The notes under the pieces: model-generated
Database searches by the model: none
Told to the model about the DNA's origin: nothing
Seen by the model: the letters and a program-made list of their open reading frames with translations, nothing else
In this document: piece by piece, positions 12,499 through 23,834 of the stretch
Position numbering within the stretch: the stretch's first letter is position 1
Layout of the letters: the number at the start of each line of letters is the position of its first letter
Made by a program: the position numbers and the translations under genes
From: Limnephilus marmoratus
Taxonomy: Eukaryota; Arthropoda; Insecta; Trichoptera; Limnephilidae
Direction: 5' to 3'
Assembly (NCBI GenBank): GCA_917880885.1
Contig: OU862913.1
Coordinates: 29,583,286 to 29,647,285, forward strand
DNA: 64,000 bases

Positions 12499-12792
12499 TA
12501 ATTCATTAAGAAAACGCTAAGGTCTGAGTTTATGATGACTCGATATGGTTTATGATAGTTAAAATCTCTCCTATACCACTATCTGATGATTAAAACACGC
12601 CGATAGCTAATTTGGTCTAAACAGATATGAATTTGCTAAAAAATTAATTTATTTTGTCATTTTTTAACTATGTACCTTACCTGTGACCAGATAACTGTTA
12701 AAATAGAGATTGACATACCTAACTCTGCAGTCATAGTATTTGCTAGTGTAGATTTTGTTATCTTTTCATCAATCTAATAATATAATATCTAT

Positions 12793-13494
12793 ATATCGAT
12801 CGTCCAGTTGATTTGTCAGACATCTCCAAACACCTACTAAGTTTTGAATGCTATCCATAAATCAAATTTTATTTGCAAGTCTCTGTTTTTAACATGTTAA
12901 ATATGCTATAAAATATCACCAGTAGGCATTAGGTCCGGTACGTTAGTATGACATTTTAAAATATCCTACTAGTGACCCAGAAAGCATCAACATTGTGTTC
13001 AATTCACTACAAGTTTGAGTGCATTGTAATTGTTTTGGTGGTGTTTATGATTAATCTGAGTAATGTACCAGATAGAGGGTACACCAAAGATATTCAAATA
13101 CAGAAGAGATATGCTATGGTGTCCGCGCAACTGTCGCCGGACTACGCGCTAATTAGCGTAGTTTTCATACAAAAAGAATTTGTTCATTTCGTTAATTTTT
13201 TGAAAATGTGCATTAATATTGGTTAACAATATATTTTGAATAAGGAAAGATTTCGTTCATTTAGTTTAACGTTCGTTTGGTTTATTCGTTAATTATTTGT
13301 TCTTTTAGTTTATTTGTTAATTGGTAAACAATATCGGCGACACCCGGAAGCGCAGACCCACATAGTAAAAACAGCAGATAGCACATCTACTTATATTTCA
13401 ATATCTTTGGGGTACACCAACACATATAACTGCAAACTCAACTCTAATTTCGATTTTTCAGAGATGTCTGACTAATCAACTGGATGATCGATAT
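12793..13494. mobile_element. TIR element family C, copy 1, with nested MITE
   Basis: Left end ATATCGATCGTCCAGTTGAT is the inverted repeat of the right end ATCAACTGGATGATCGATAT; the arms extend through GTCAGACATCTC/GAGATGTCTGAC. A second, same-orientation copy is at 14614-15397. Copy 1 is interrupted by the 325-bp element at 13085-13409. Its TSD is not clear. Confidence 0.8.
13085..13409. mobile_element. hAT-type MITE family D, copy 1 (nested)
   Basis: Ends CAAAGATATT and AATATCTTTG are inverted repeats; the exact 8-bp TSD GGGTACAC lies at 13077-13084 and 13410-13417. A second copy of identical length (325 bp) lies at 47041-47365. The 84-codon ORF at 12972-13226 crosses this insertion boundary and is not a gene. 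Confidence 0.92.
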
Positions 13495-14310
13495 GTCTAT
13501 CGGCACGTACGCTCCAAACTTTAATGCCGACCTGACGTTGACACAGAAATCGTCGCAATAAGACGAGCGATAAAAATCAAGTTAAAGGACCGAAATGCGG
13601 CATGCGGTGTCGCACGCATCATCTCTCTCTTTTTTTTCAGTCATTGTAAAGTCAGTAAAGTGACTGTACCTGTACGAGAATGGATCGTATCAAATTCGGG
13701 TCGGCATTTACGTTTGACGAGCGTACTTAAATGTAATTTTCAAATTTTGAATTGGAACTAAAATAAAACACCTTCGCTATCTTTTAACGTGTTTGCTAAG
13801 GATATAACTTGCATATCATAGGAACATTATGACATATTTATTTGTACACATTTTTTTTTTGTGTTTTTTACTGAATTTAAAAATTATGTTTTATGTCTTC
13901 AAAATATTGGAACATTTTTTTTTAATATCTTTATTTTAGTGCCAATACGATTTGTTAATTACATTTATTTAATCAAAAAATATTACAGAATCATGATTTT
14001 GAAGATTATAAAATTTTAAATTGAAAATAAAATCAACAATTACTTTTTAAGATATAAGCCCTTGTCTTGGAAGTGTTTGCATGCCCAAATTAAGGTAAAA
14101 TATAACTCACTTCTTGAGAACTTGATTGAACATTTTAAAAAATTTAAATTTTTTTTTGAGCTGTTTAACAAATTTGTCGAAAGGTCTACAAAAATCACAA
14201 AAATGGATTATTTTAGCACTTGGAGAATTAAAGTTGTTATTTTAGAATGCTACCCAAAAAGCTATCGACAGCCTCTAATCGACAAAGAATATCGTAATAA
14301 AAAATAGCAG
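13495..14310. other. Unassigned AT-rich DNA
   Basis: No coding region supported. The 81-codon ORF at 14062-14307 has lysine- and phenylalanine-rich, AT-driven composition and no recognisable domain. Confidence 0.4.
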
Positions 14311-14512
14311 TAGATGTTCCCAGTATCGCCCTGGTGTACGACCACCTTTCAGAATCGAAACGTTGCGTTTGGTGTCCAGATCTGAATAGCCAGGTACAAC
14401 ATTCCAACCTTTCTCTTTAGCATCTCCTTCAGCCTAGCGACATACCACAATTGTTGGGGGATGACATAGTCCCACTGGTTCTGGACAGCCGGGTGTATTC
14501 ACATTAAAAAAT
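14311..14512 (+). repeat. SINE body, diverged copy
   Basis: Family blocks CAGTATCGCCCTGGTGTACG, AGAATCGAAACGTTGCG and TCCAGATCTGAATAGCCAGG are present in order; the end is a GTATTCACATTAAAAAATAAA tail. The tRNA-like head is missing. Confidence 0.75.
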
Positions 14513-14613
14513 AAATATTTGCTACATTATTTATGCTATAAATTAATTGTAATATTTTTATATCTTTTAAAACAATCCACATTAGGTCACAGAAAATAAT
14601 AAAAATATATATA

Positions 14614-15397
14614 CATCGATCGTCCAGTTGATTAGTCAAACATCTCCAAATATTAACCGCTAGAATGCCGTTCGTGCACCGGTGTGTTTGAGATTTTACA
14701 TGCGATTTTGACCCTTATGTATAAAGAAAGTGTATGAAGAACACGGTCAGAATCGCTTGCTCTATTATCGCCCTTTACCATAGAGAAAAACGCAATGCGC
14801 CTGGTCACTCCAAATAATTTATATTAATAATTTACCGGAGCGCGGGAATGTGCGCAGTTCTTGCGCATGCGCGGGAAAAATTCCTTTGTCTCCGATTTTG
14901 ACCTTTCTATTGTACTAAAATTTCTCAAGGACACTGTCAGAATCGCTGGACACGAAATGTCATTGGGTGTCATGGATGCCGCTTTTTGCGAACGCTAATT
15001 GGTGGACAACCAACCCCAACTACCCCGGCAAACAAGGGGGTTTAGAGATAATGAGGGAAGCAATATTCGAATGCTCACCAGAAATTAAATATTATTTGCA
15101 TGTGTCTTTGTTTTACATGTTAAATATGCTATAAAATAGCACCGGGAGGCATAACGGTCTGGAACATTAGTAAGGCATTTTTAAATAACCTACTAGTGAC
15201 CCAGAAAGCATCAACATGTTAAATTCACTACTATTACAAGTTTGAGTGCATGTATAATAGATGTTGGTGGTGTTAGAGTAATCTGAGTATTGTACCAGAT
15301 AGAGGGGACACTAACACTAACACATATAACTGTATACTCAACTCTAATTCAACTGATTTTTCAGAGATGTCTGAGTAATCAACTGGACGATCGATAT
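14614..15397. mobile_element. TIR element family C, copy 2
   Basis: Same orientation and same termini as 12793-13494 (ATCGATCGTCCAGTTGAT on the left, ATCAACTGGACGATCGATAT on the right), with the shared interior around 15075-15340. A block at about 14660-15065 has no counterpart in copy 1, so each copy carries a different insertion or deletion. Confidence 0.8.
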
Positions 15398-15546
15398 ACA
15401 GGATGTTAGGGGGAACGTACCTGACCTAATTAAAAACAAAAGATTTTTTTTCTATCACGCGTGTGACAGAAAATATATTTTTTGTTTTTAATTGAAAGTA
15501 ACATTTTTATTTAAAATCTGTAGGTACAAGCTGAAACACCCCGTAT
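15393..15546. mobile_element. Short MITE with TATACAGG-type termini
   Basis: Begins TATACAGGATGTTAG and ends AAACACCCCGTATA, an inverted pair of the type seen in TA-target mariner-like MITEs. It abuts the right end of family C copy 2, apparently having inserted at a TA there. Confidence 0.65.
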
Positions 15547-15894
15547 AAACAATGTACAAATTGACACATTTAACTTTTCAATTGCTATTGTAGATAGTTA
15601 AAATCCAAAAAAATATGATTTTCAAAATTGTTTGTTCATTTTCGGCCGACTGCAAAATTGAGTATTTGTTTATTTTTTAACATTTCTCTTATCATTTTAC
15701 TTTTTAAATTATATCTGTAAATATAAGGTTGTAGCAATTTTTTTTCCAACGGTCCTTTTTACTAGCGGCAAAATTTTAAAAAAGTATTACGCAATATATA
15801 ATTGATGTAAGATGTTACAATTTCGATTACGAATTCAGAGGTTGTGGGTACGAAATCTGCAAATAAATTTGTGTCATTTCGCAATATGTAATTA
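15547..15894. other. Unassigned AT-rich DNA
   Basis: Nothing recognised. Confidence 0.35.
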
Positions 15895-16065
15895 ATATAT
15901 GTTCAGTATATTTGTGGCACATTCCAGATACTCTCAGTATCGCTCTGGTGAAACTCAAAGACCACCATTCAGAATCGAAACGTTGCAAATAGCTTTAGTC
16001 GTGTTTGGTGACAATAGCCATGTACTTACACATCTCTTGTGCGGTATTCACATAAAAAAATAATC
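15895..16065 (+). repeat. SINE body, diverged copy
   Basis: Shares the ACAGTATATTTGCGG-like lead-in, TCTCAGTATCGCTCTGGTG, AGACCACCATTCAGAATCG and GCGGTATTCACAT with the full SINEs; it is internally shortened. Confidence 0.75.
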
Positions 16066-16384
16066 GTATGTTGCGTAAAATTTTTACATCATTTTTGTTG
16101 TTTAGTTTGGGGACTGTTAAATATGTGTGAGTGTTTGGTTTTTTTTTTTTAAAGGTAACTTAACTGGAGAGATGAAAATGCATATTATTAAGTATTAATA
16201 ATTAAATTAATTAATATATATGTAATACAAAATTAATTATATTGTATTATAATATAGAAGATAAATTAAAAGATACGTTTAATGGGTTTTGTGAAGCCAT
16301 CGTTTATAAAATGTAATAAATAAAAAATTCGAATATTGAAATGTTTTTTTATTTATTTATTGATATATTTTATTATGTTTAAAA
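16066..16384. other. Unassigned AT-rich DNA
   Basis: Long runs of A/T, no recognisable structure. Confidence 0.35.
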
Positions 16385-16838
16385 TTTACAATTTGGGAGG
16401 TGGGTGTGGCCGCTCGGGGTATCGCCGCCCCGGGAACCATTTATTGGATAACCAATACCTCTGCCATGGGTCGCCCCAAGTGGTTCTATGTTTGGTGACT
16501 TAGCAGGGGTTACCGGGTTCATGGAGTGATATTTGTCTAGGTCTTTGCGATGGATGTGTTTGCCCACCTAATGCGTGGCAGGCAGGATCAGAAAAGACTG
16601 GTTGAGTTGGAACTTTAGACCTCTCCAGCCGGACTCTCGACTTATCACCTTGCACCGCAGTGGACACATTGAACCCCAGATTCTTACCCACCCCTCATTT
16701 CTTATTCCTTCCCAGAATTTCTCCCCTCCTTTTTTTCCATAAAAAGACCCTCCACGTAGCATCCCCAAAGATGACATACGCCTTGAGGTATTTTTATTCC
16801 TCTGGGCCTCCCATGTGAAGCTAGTGTAAAAAAAAAAG
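16385..16838 (+). repeat. Dispersed repeat family E, copy 1 (probable LINE 3' region)
   Basis: Characteristic blocks are ATCGCCGCCCCGGGAACC, ATTGGATAACCAA, TCTGCCATGGGTCGCCCCAA and an end of CTAGTGTAAAAAAAAAA. Other copies are at 27885-28212 (minus), 32598-32885 and 36985-37332. The end resembles that of the LINE fragment at 40480-40760, which suggests a shared LINE 3' terminus. Minus-strand ORFs here are incidental. Confidence 0.65.
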
Positions 16839-17049
16839 TTAGTTCCCCAGCATTTTCCGCTCCCTTTTCAAGTATACTTAATTCTCAACCTTCCTCTTCC
16901 CCATAACTTTCCAATTGGGGTTGCCATAATCCGCTCTTGGGCGGTATCCCTTCAACCGTCCCTTTTTTAAAATGGCGCACAAATTCATCACTATTCTAAA
17001 CTGTAACTAGCCGTAACTTAAAAACTTAGCCGTAACAAAAAATCCAAGA

Positions 17050-17440
17050 TCTCACAAAAAAAGATTTTTATTTGTTTATAAAAGAAACAAGGGTGCAGTT
17101 CACATGCTGTAGAAGTGAAACTTTCAGAAAACTAAAGTAGACAAGAGTGGGGAGGCTATGAAGCACCGCTCAAAGAAGAGACTGATTATTCTATCATTCT
17201 CTCGCATTCCGTGTTTGTCTCTTTTTAGTGTTGCTTTTTCGTTTCATCGAGTTTCATATCACAACAGTGCTAAAGAAGTTTTCACTTAATATTTTCTAAA
17301 GTGTCACTATATTTTGCGCCGTGCTACTTTTGTTTTGGGTCTTAATCTAGGTCTACTGATCAAACACCTTGGTAAGAACAAATAATGCTTTCACAGACTT
17401 AGAAACGGTGAACGACTTGTATATACCTAGGCTCAACTAT
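17050..17440 (+). repeat. Probable 5' part of a deleted LINE
   Basis: The block with TTTTTCGTTTCATCGAGTTTC and GCTAAAGAAGTTTTCACTT also occurs at about 28305-28390. It lies directly before the LINE 3' coding fragment, which suggests an internally deleted element. Confidence 0.4.
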
Positions 17441-17935
17441 AAGTGACAAATGCCAAGTTTGTGAAAATGAAGTGAAAAGAATTTGCCCTGATGTACTGGC
17501 AGAGGAAGGATGAAATTAAATTGAATGCTGTTGAAATGAGATCCCTGAGGCGTATGTGCGGTAAAACCATGTATGATCGTGTGAGAAATGTGGAGATCCG
17601 CAAATAATGTTAGGCTAATGTAAGCATAATGAGTAAGATTAAGACAGGGACCCTCAGATGGTTTGAGCATGTAGAGCAAATGAGCGAAGAAAGTAGTGTG
17701 AGAAGAACATATGATGCAAATGTGAAATATAGAAGAAGTCGGGGACGCCTGAGGAAGACGTAGCACGATCAAGTGAATCAGATACTTGAGTTGGGCCATG
17801 ACAAATGTCTAATAATAGTAGAGGATGTATGAGATGTGAACGAGGCAAGGAGTGTGTGCCAAGACCGAGTTGTTTGGGGGTCCGTCCTTTCTGCCTACCC
17901 TTGCGGAGAAAAGGCGTGATGGTTAGTTAGGTAGT
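17441..17935 (+). pseudogene. Non-LTR retrotransposon (RTE-like) ORF2 C-terminal remnant
   Basis: Plus-strand translation gives the post-reverse-transcriptase tail common to RTE-type LINEs: AVEMRSLRRMCGKTM, RWFEHVEQMSEES, RRSRGRLRKT and VVWGSVLSAYPCGEK, broken by several stops. It lacks the endonuclease and polymerase core. The same tail occurs at 63570-63830 and, inverted, at 27785-27875. Inferred from motif memory only; clade assignment is tentative. Confidence 0.8.
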
Positions 17936-17972
17936 TCTTCAATCTTTGCAAATGCACTTTGGCGTCATTTTT

Positions 17973-18176
17973 AATTAAATGAAAACAAATAACTTTGTAA
18001 AACACCACTATTTAATCAAAATTATCAGCATGTTTCGAAACCAAAGGTTTCTTCATCAGGTTGAGATTAACAAAATCTTGTTAATCTTATCCTAATGAAA
18101 AAACTTTGGCTTCGTAATATATTGATAATTTTGATTAAATAGTGATGTTTTACAAAGTTATTTGTTTTCGTTTAAT
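17973..18176. mobile_element. Palindromic MITE (~55-bp TIRs)
   Basis: The arms AAATGAAAACAAATAACTTT and the inverse AAGTTATTTGTTTTCGTTT, continuing through GTAAAACA(C)CACTATTTAATC, face each other across a ~90-bp centre containing CATCAGG and GAAACC motifs. A half copy is at 1255-1372. Confidence 0.8.
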
Positions 18177-18184
18177 TTCAACTA

Positions 18185-18466
18185 TCTGCCTACGACATGT
18201 CTTATGATACTTTGGACACGTTGCTTGCCAAACTAAGGACCCCACTTGGAGAAACTCTTAGCCACTGGCCGCAGTGTTTGGCAGAAGAAGCAGAGGAAGA
18301 TCACCAATGCGCTGGAGTGACAAAGTATCACTGGCTTCCGGTATGTAGGTGTTCTTGGCTCTCCACACAGCGTAGAACCCCAAGGAGTGGTGGAGCCTTG
18401 TCCACCATGTAAATTCGAGTAGGGGCCACCATTCTCAGCAATGAGAAGCCGACTTGAGATATGTAT
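18185..18466 (+). pseudogene. LINE 3'-coding remnant
   Basis: Shares CAGAGGAAGATCACC-(A/G)-ATGC and GGAGTGAC with 25875-26160 and has the general layout of the C-terminal end of a LINE ORF2. It is too decayed to assign. Confidence 0.45.
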
Positions 18467-18467
18467 A

Positions 18468-19064
18468 CAGTACAATTTGGATAACGACTTTTCATATAAT
18501 GGCCTACCGTTTTTAGCGACGACAATGTAAACTCAAGTTAGGTTTCATAGCTTTTAGTAGGAAAACGTAACCGTTTAGTACGACTCCGTTTTAAGCAACC
18601 AATTGCTTAAAGCGACCTATTTTAATGATAATTCGTCTGGTTAGAACGACGCCTCGCTTGTGACTAGGAAGCTCAACACAATGAGTTCCGTGAAGAGAAA
18701 GTTTTTTTCAATTGAAAAAAGCGCTATATTACACCGTTTAGAAGCTGGTGAATCAAATGTAACCCTCGCGAAGGAGTTCGGCGTGTCTCATTCTATAAAA
18801 TCCACCATAAAGAAAAATAAAATTAAGGTAGAATCCCTGTTTAATGCCAACGTTTTGAAATGTACACGTGTCAGGACATCAACTCAAGAACAAATATATC
18901 AGGCATTGTTACAGAGTAAAATTATGATGTCGCATATTCACAATGCTGTGCAAAGTTTTTACTATCGAACAAAAATTGGTCAAAAACAAACTCAAATTAC
19001 AGACTTTCTACGTTAGTAAATACATATTTACTTGCATAGAGTGTAGGTACATTGTATCTTTTTT
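18468..19064 (+). mobile_element. Internally deleted Tigger/pogo-type DNA transposon
   Basis: Begins CAGTACAATTTGGATAACGA directly after a TA, like Tigger termini. Its ORF at 18660-19016 (118 codons) joins the CENP-B-like helix-turn-helix N-terminus of Tigger transposases (residues ~11-70, with KRKFFSIEKSAILHRLEAGE and AKEFGVSHS) to a C-terminal tail ending in QTQITDFLR. The central DDE core is missing. The 3' terminus has been displaced or lost where a LINE inserted at 19065-19077; no matching right TIR was found after 21162. Confidence 0.8.
18681..19016 (+). pseudogene. Tigger transposase, N- and C-terminal ends fused
   Basis: From the second methionine (MSSVKRKFF) the reading frame is open to the natural stop, about 111 residues. 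The N-terminal part should still fold as a DNA-binding helix-turn-helix, but without the catalytic domain it could at most bind transposon ends. Such deletion derivatives can be mobilised in trans; whether this one is expressed is unknown. Confidence 0.7.
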
Positions 19065-19103
19065 ATCTTTTTTTTGTCTTTTTGATCTTGTCTTTTTGAT
19101 CCA

Positions 19104-20447
19104 ATGTCCACTTCAAATTCGCATAAATTAGATAAAATTCAGTCAAAATCTCTTCGCCTTATCTTAGGAGCCATGAAATCTTCCCCAATCAACGCAATGC
19201 AAGTTGAATGCTGCGAACCTCCCTTAAATATAAGAAGGCGATGCCTAGCAGAAAAATATATTTTCAAAACATGCTCTATAACCTCTCATCCCTTGATTCC
19301 TAAACTTCAATCATTAAAGTATGAGGTTAATTTGAATCCATTTTGGAAAAAACATTCTCCTCCCCTTCTCTATGATTGCTTCAACACTTTCCTGGATGTT
19401 TCCATAAACTCCTATCGCAATGAATCTCTCCCCTTATACTCTTATCCCTATGAAAGTCTTACTTTCTATCCAAAGGTGCACCAATTTATAGGAATATGTA
19501 AAAAAAATATTAAAAACTCAGTTCAATCCAATAATGCAGAATTCAACAGAATTATTGAAAATAACTGGCCAAATTATATAAAAATTTTCACAGATGGTTC
19601 CAAACTCAGTTCGGACTCCCATTGTGGGGCCAGTGTCTATGCACCTCACAGGAAATTGTGTTTCCCACACAGACTTCCCAAAGAGTGTTCCATTTTCTCT
19701 GCTGAATGCATAGCAATCATAGAAGCTTTACGTCTCGTCAAATCTCTCAACATTAGAAATGCCCTCATCCTTTCAGACTCACTTAGCTCATTACAAAAAA
19801 TAAGCGCATCCCCTCTCAATTCTAACAGCGACTCTCTTACCTGCTCTATCAGAGACCTCCTGCATTCCTTATCGCTGGCTCACGTGTCAGTGGTCTTGGC
19901 CTGGATCCCAGGACACCTTGGTATTGTTGGAAATGAAAGGGCTGATTCTATTGCTAAGGAATCCATTGTTCATGGTCCATTAAGTAATATTCCTATTCCC
20001 GTTAGAGACTATTTTCCTATTTTAAAAAATAAGTTACAACGCCAATGGTCCACTGAATGGAAAGCATCCTCTCTGTTAAAAGGTCACCAGTACTCTTTAA
20101 TTCAACCTTCTATTCCTGTCAAGCCCTGGTTTCACAAATACACTTCCATGCCTAAAAAATACATCTCTTCTATTATTCGAATGCGTTTAGGTCATACTTG
20201 TTGTCTTAGCCATCTCGCCAGATTCCACATAGTCAATTCGCCTTATTGTGATTGTGGTTCAGAGGATACTTTAGACCATAATTTTTTTGAGTGTCCTATC
20301 AATGACCAATTTCCAAACTTTATACCTGAATTGTTAAAACTTAAAATTGAATTCCCTACAAGTGTACCCTGCCTTCTTAGTCTAAACTCTCCTGAAATTC
20401 ACTGTTTGTTAGCAAAATTTATTTACAAAAATGGCCTCAACATTTAA
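19104..20447 (+). pseudogene. LINE ORF2 C-terminus with RNase H domain
   Basis: An intact 447-codon frame, but only the last third of an ORF2. Residues 1-60 match the linker after the reverse transcriptase (LDKIQSKSLRLILGA). Residues ~158-290 are RNase H, with the four acidic residues in place: D164 (FTDGSK), E201 (SAECIAI), D225 (SDSLSS) and D281 (NERADSIAKE), plus IPGH at 268-271. The C-terminus has a cysteine/histidine cluster (CDCGSEDTLDHNFFECP), probably zinc-binding. The open frame suggests a recent insertion. The first ATG is simply the first in the truncated copy; no host promoter is seen. Confidence 0.92.
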
Positions 20448-20518
20448 GCATCAATCACATTTCTTTCTCTTCCATATGTATACAATTGTTTCTTGCAGTG
20501 TTATTATGTACAGTTGTA

Positions 20519-20772
20519 CAGGTTCCTTTTTTTGGGAACCTGCACATCTTCCTACTCTACATTTTTGTAATGACTATTAATTCCAACTCTGTGTGTTACT
20601 CTGTATGTTACTCTGTTTGAAGATGGAAGTATGGAAGATCTACAGGTTCCTATTTTTGGGAACCTGTACATCTTCCTACTCTTCAATTTTGTAATTTCTA
20701 CTAATACCAACTCTGTGTGTTAACTCTGTATGTACAGTTGTACACTTTCCTATTTTTGGGAACCTGTACATC
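20519..20772 (+). repeat. Three hairpin repeats in LINE 3' UTR
   Basis: Hairpins at 20519-20542, 20641-20668 and 20745-20772 share the stem AGGTTCC/GGAACCT around a T-rich loop; the third has a decayed left stem. Each lies in a longer direct repeat that includes CATCTTCCTACTCTACAAT. Confidence 0.85.
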
Positions 20773-21183
20773 TTCCTACTCTACAATGTAATTCCTATTA
20801 TTACCGACTCTGTATGTTAGTACAACTAGTATAATCATTGTCTCATTATTCATATTGGCCCATTGTCTATATTTGCTAACATAGTTTATCTATTCCATGT
20901 AAAAAACTGAAAATGTAACTGATTTTAAAGATTCTGAAAATGTAACTAATTTAAAAAACTGATAATTTAACTAATTTAAAAATTACTGAAAATGTAAATA
21001 ATTTTTAAAAAATTGATAATGTAACTAAGTATTTAAAAAAAAAAAAAAAACTGGATATGTAAATAATTTTAAAAATATGTAACTTACTTTAATAAATGGC
21101 CAAGATCACCCTTAATGGGTGAAAGCCAAATAAATAATAATAAAAAAAAATCTTTTTTTTGTTATAATTTATATTAAATGTTT

Positions 21184-21575
21184 TATACAACGTGTCCGGA
21201 AACTCGTAGTACAAGCGGGAAACTGGTGAATCTACATCACGTAGAGAACCCAAAAAACTTATTTTTTTCGATCTAAGCATTTCGATTTTAATATTTTTTT
21301 TTTCTCTTTTTCCATTTTTTCGGCAACTAAAGGGTTAAAAAAAATTTTGAGCCCGGTTTACCCTTCGTTGCATTTTATAAGACATTACACAGCTGAAATC
21401 AACCCCCTAGTGAAATTTTTTTTCAAATTTAACCTAAAAAATTCCAACTTCGGACCCGATTTACTCGAAAACGAAAGCTCAAATCAAAAAAAGTTAAACC
21501 ACAAAATCGACTCCAAATGTGATGTGGATTCTCCAGTTTCCCGCTTGTACTACGAGTTTCCGGACACCTTGTATA
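21184..21575. mobile_element. TA-flanked MITE (~390 bp)
   Basis: Ends TATACAACGTGTCCGG and CCGGACACCTTGTATA are inverted repeats; the arms continue through AAACTCGTAGTACAAGCGGG. TA at both junctions suggests a mariner-type target site. The short ORFs inside are incidental. Confidence 0.88.
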
Positions 21576-22034
21576 CCTAAAAAGAAAATTATCTATCTAT
21601 ACTATTACATATTTCATAACAATAATTACAGTAATATTAATATATGTATCATAATAAAAACAAGCTTAAATTATCTGGCCGTTTTGTGTGTCATCCGGTT
21701 AGTACAACCAGGGGCGGCCCTAGCTAAATTATTAGGTGGTGCGAAATCTCTTGGTGGCACCCCTCCCCTCCTAACAAAAAATAGAGCATTTTCTATGCAG
21801 TTATGCAACTTTAATTGGGAGTACCTAGTAGGACGGATGAAAAATAATTACAGAAAAAATGTATGTTTGATTACATTTATTTAATTAAACCTGCGAAATC
21901 AATAAAAACACTAGAATACAACTTTTCTTGCTTTTGCGCTTGCGATTTTTTTATTAAATCAGAATAATTTAACCCTTGGGCCCAATATTATTCTCAATTG
22001 ATAAAATTGCAAGATCTGATTCTTGACACGTAGC

Positions 22035-22794
22035 CAGGGCCGGATTAACCATGTCGGGGCCCCTAGGCAATGCACGCCTAGGGGCCCCTTTACCAATGGC
22101 GGACTAACGGTGGGGGGGGGGGGTTGAAGGGGCTTCCAAACGCCTCCTTGTTCCCTTGATCAAATCCTTAAAAGGCTTTAATTGGGGGGGGGGTAAGGTT
22201 TTAGAACTTTTGATTTTTTTTCAGAATGTAAAGCATGTCAGTATATTGAGAACTGTGTCAAAATTTCAAATAAATCGGAGCAAAACTAACGAAGGTACAG
22301 CGTTCTCAGTCACTTTTATTTTCCCAAGCAGACAGGTAGTGCATACTGAAGCTTGTACAACATTTATATTTTAAACATATGTATGTATAATTAGAAATAA
22401 AATGAAACAAATGCCAATATAAACCACACACGGCACCTTCAATCATTTCAGATACTAAGTAATGTGGCAACAAATAGAAGGAAAGAAAAGTAAAATACAA
22501 ATATGTTTACATATTTCTTTTAATTATAGACTTTTTATTTATTATTTGTCCATGATGTGAACATTAGTTATTTATTGGGTTATAACCTAATTATTATAAT
22601 TTATTGTTTTCTTTAATGTTATTAACAAGTAAATGTTCTTAATAAAAAATAAAAACATTTTGAAAGCTGACTTTTTCCGAAACTTCGTTGCTCATTAATT
22701 GAAGCAAGTAATTTTTTCCCGGGACGCGGGGCCCCTAGCCGATGCGGGGCCCCTAGGCAGTTGCCTACTCTGCCTTAGGGAAAATCCGGTACTG
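22035..22794. mobile_element. hAT-type element family F, copy 1, nested
   Basis: Begins CAGGGCCGGATTAACC and ends AAAATCCGGTACTG, with the exact 8-bp TSD CACGTAGC at 22027-22034 and 22795-22802. GGGGCCCCTAGGCA blocks lie just inside both ends. No transposase. A second copy in the opposite orientation is at 24842-25657. Confidence 0.92.
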
Positions 22795-22859
22795 CACGTA
22801 GCCGAATGTGAGTATGTTTTAATTAGTTTTCATTTTTAAAGCTTCATTCTCCTTTGGCG

Positions 22860-23834
22860 ACAGTTATAGGGATGGTCAGCAAAATCCGAAGCGCTGTCCA
22901 CACATTCGAGAATAAATCCTGCCAATCATTTTTTTATAAGTTGAAGAACTTGTAGTGGCTCTGCTGAGTCAACATTTCTCAAAAGTTCTTCAACCATTTC
23001 GCAACTAGAGACATCACATTTTTCCCCATCGTTTAAAATGATTTGCAAATCTGCACAGGCTTTTTCTAATGAAGACTTATCAGGAATTATTTTGATGTAT
23101 TATTGTGATTTCCAAAAAAGACCATGTATCATTGAATTTAGATAATTGTCCAAACCGAGTGACCAATGCATTTTCAGTTGTATTTATCATAGGGTAAAAG
23201 ACGTTACTTTTAAACAGTTCTTCGGGATTTGTTGGTGGTCTCATCTGCAGCTTCATATTCAAATAATCTATCCCAACTTATACTGGCTTAAACGTAGAAT
23301 CTATCCCGGCCTGCGAAGCTGTTTCCTTAGCTGTTATTTGAGCAGACGAATAAGTCCGGTACTGCATCACAAATTTTGAGCAGTTTTTCAGCAATTGCGA
23401 TGCGTTTGCTAAGTCCGTAGTTTCAGACTGCAAAGTTTTACTTACAATGTTTACTTGAAAAAGTATATCGTACCAAGCTACCATACTACTTTATCATTGT
23501 AACTATGAATTCAAATTGCTCCATGTTCAGAATCAGTGACAAAGCCTCTGATGCAGCAATTGAGTCATTCGTTTCTTCGTGAAGATTCAAAAGGGCTTCA
23601 TGAACTAAAGAGTAGCACCATTATCGTACCCTTGACCTCGACAATCGTTCATATCCAAGTCAACTTCATGCACATTTCATCAAGAAACAGGCCAGTGAGC
23701 CCTTCTCCTGACGAGTCTCTTACCGGCTTGTAAGCAACGTAACACTCTTGTACTTTGACTTTTTCTGCATTAGTATCAACAAAACGTTGGCAACACTGCT
23801 TGCTCCCCGCACCGACCACACGATTTAAGCGCAC
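22860..23834 (-). pseudogene. hAT transposase remnant
   Basis: The coding order on the minus strand runs from about 23834 (ECYVAYKPVRDSSGEGLTG) through the CRGQGYDNGAT block, a segment with NASQLLKNCSKFVMQY at 23278-23484, and one with LQMRPPTNPEELFKSNVFYP at 23080-23262. These resemble the ZMYM1-like hAT proteins that insects carry in many copies. At least four stops and frame changes show it is dead. Confidence 0.8.

Larger units (their letters stand above)
19078..21149 (+). mobile_element. 5'-truncated LINE (I-clade-like, with RNase H)
   Basis: Inserted between perfect 13-bp TSDs ATCTTTTTTTTGT at 19065-19077 and 21150-21162, the signature of target-primed reverse transcription. Upstream ORF1, endonuclease and reverse transcriptase are absent. 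The element holds the RNase H-bearing ORF end, a 3' UTR with three hairpin repeats, an A-rich section of repeated TGTAACTAA-like units, and a 3' end GCCAAATAAATAATAATAAA typical of I-type LINEs. Confidence 0.9.
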
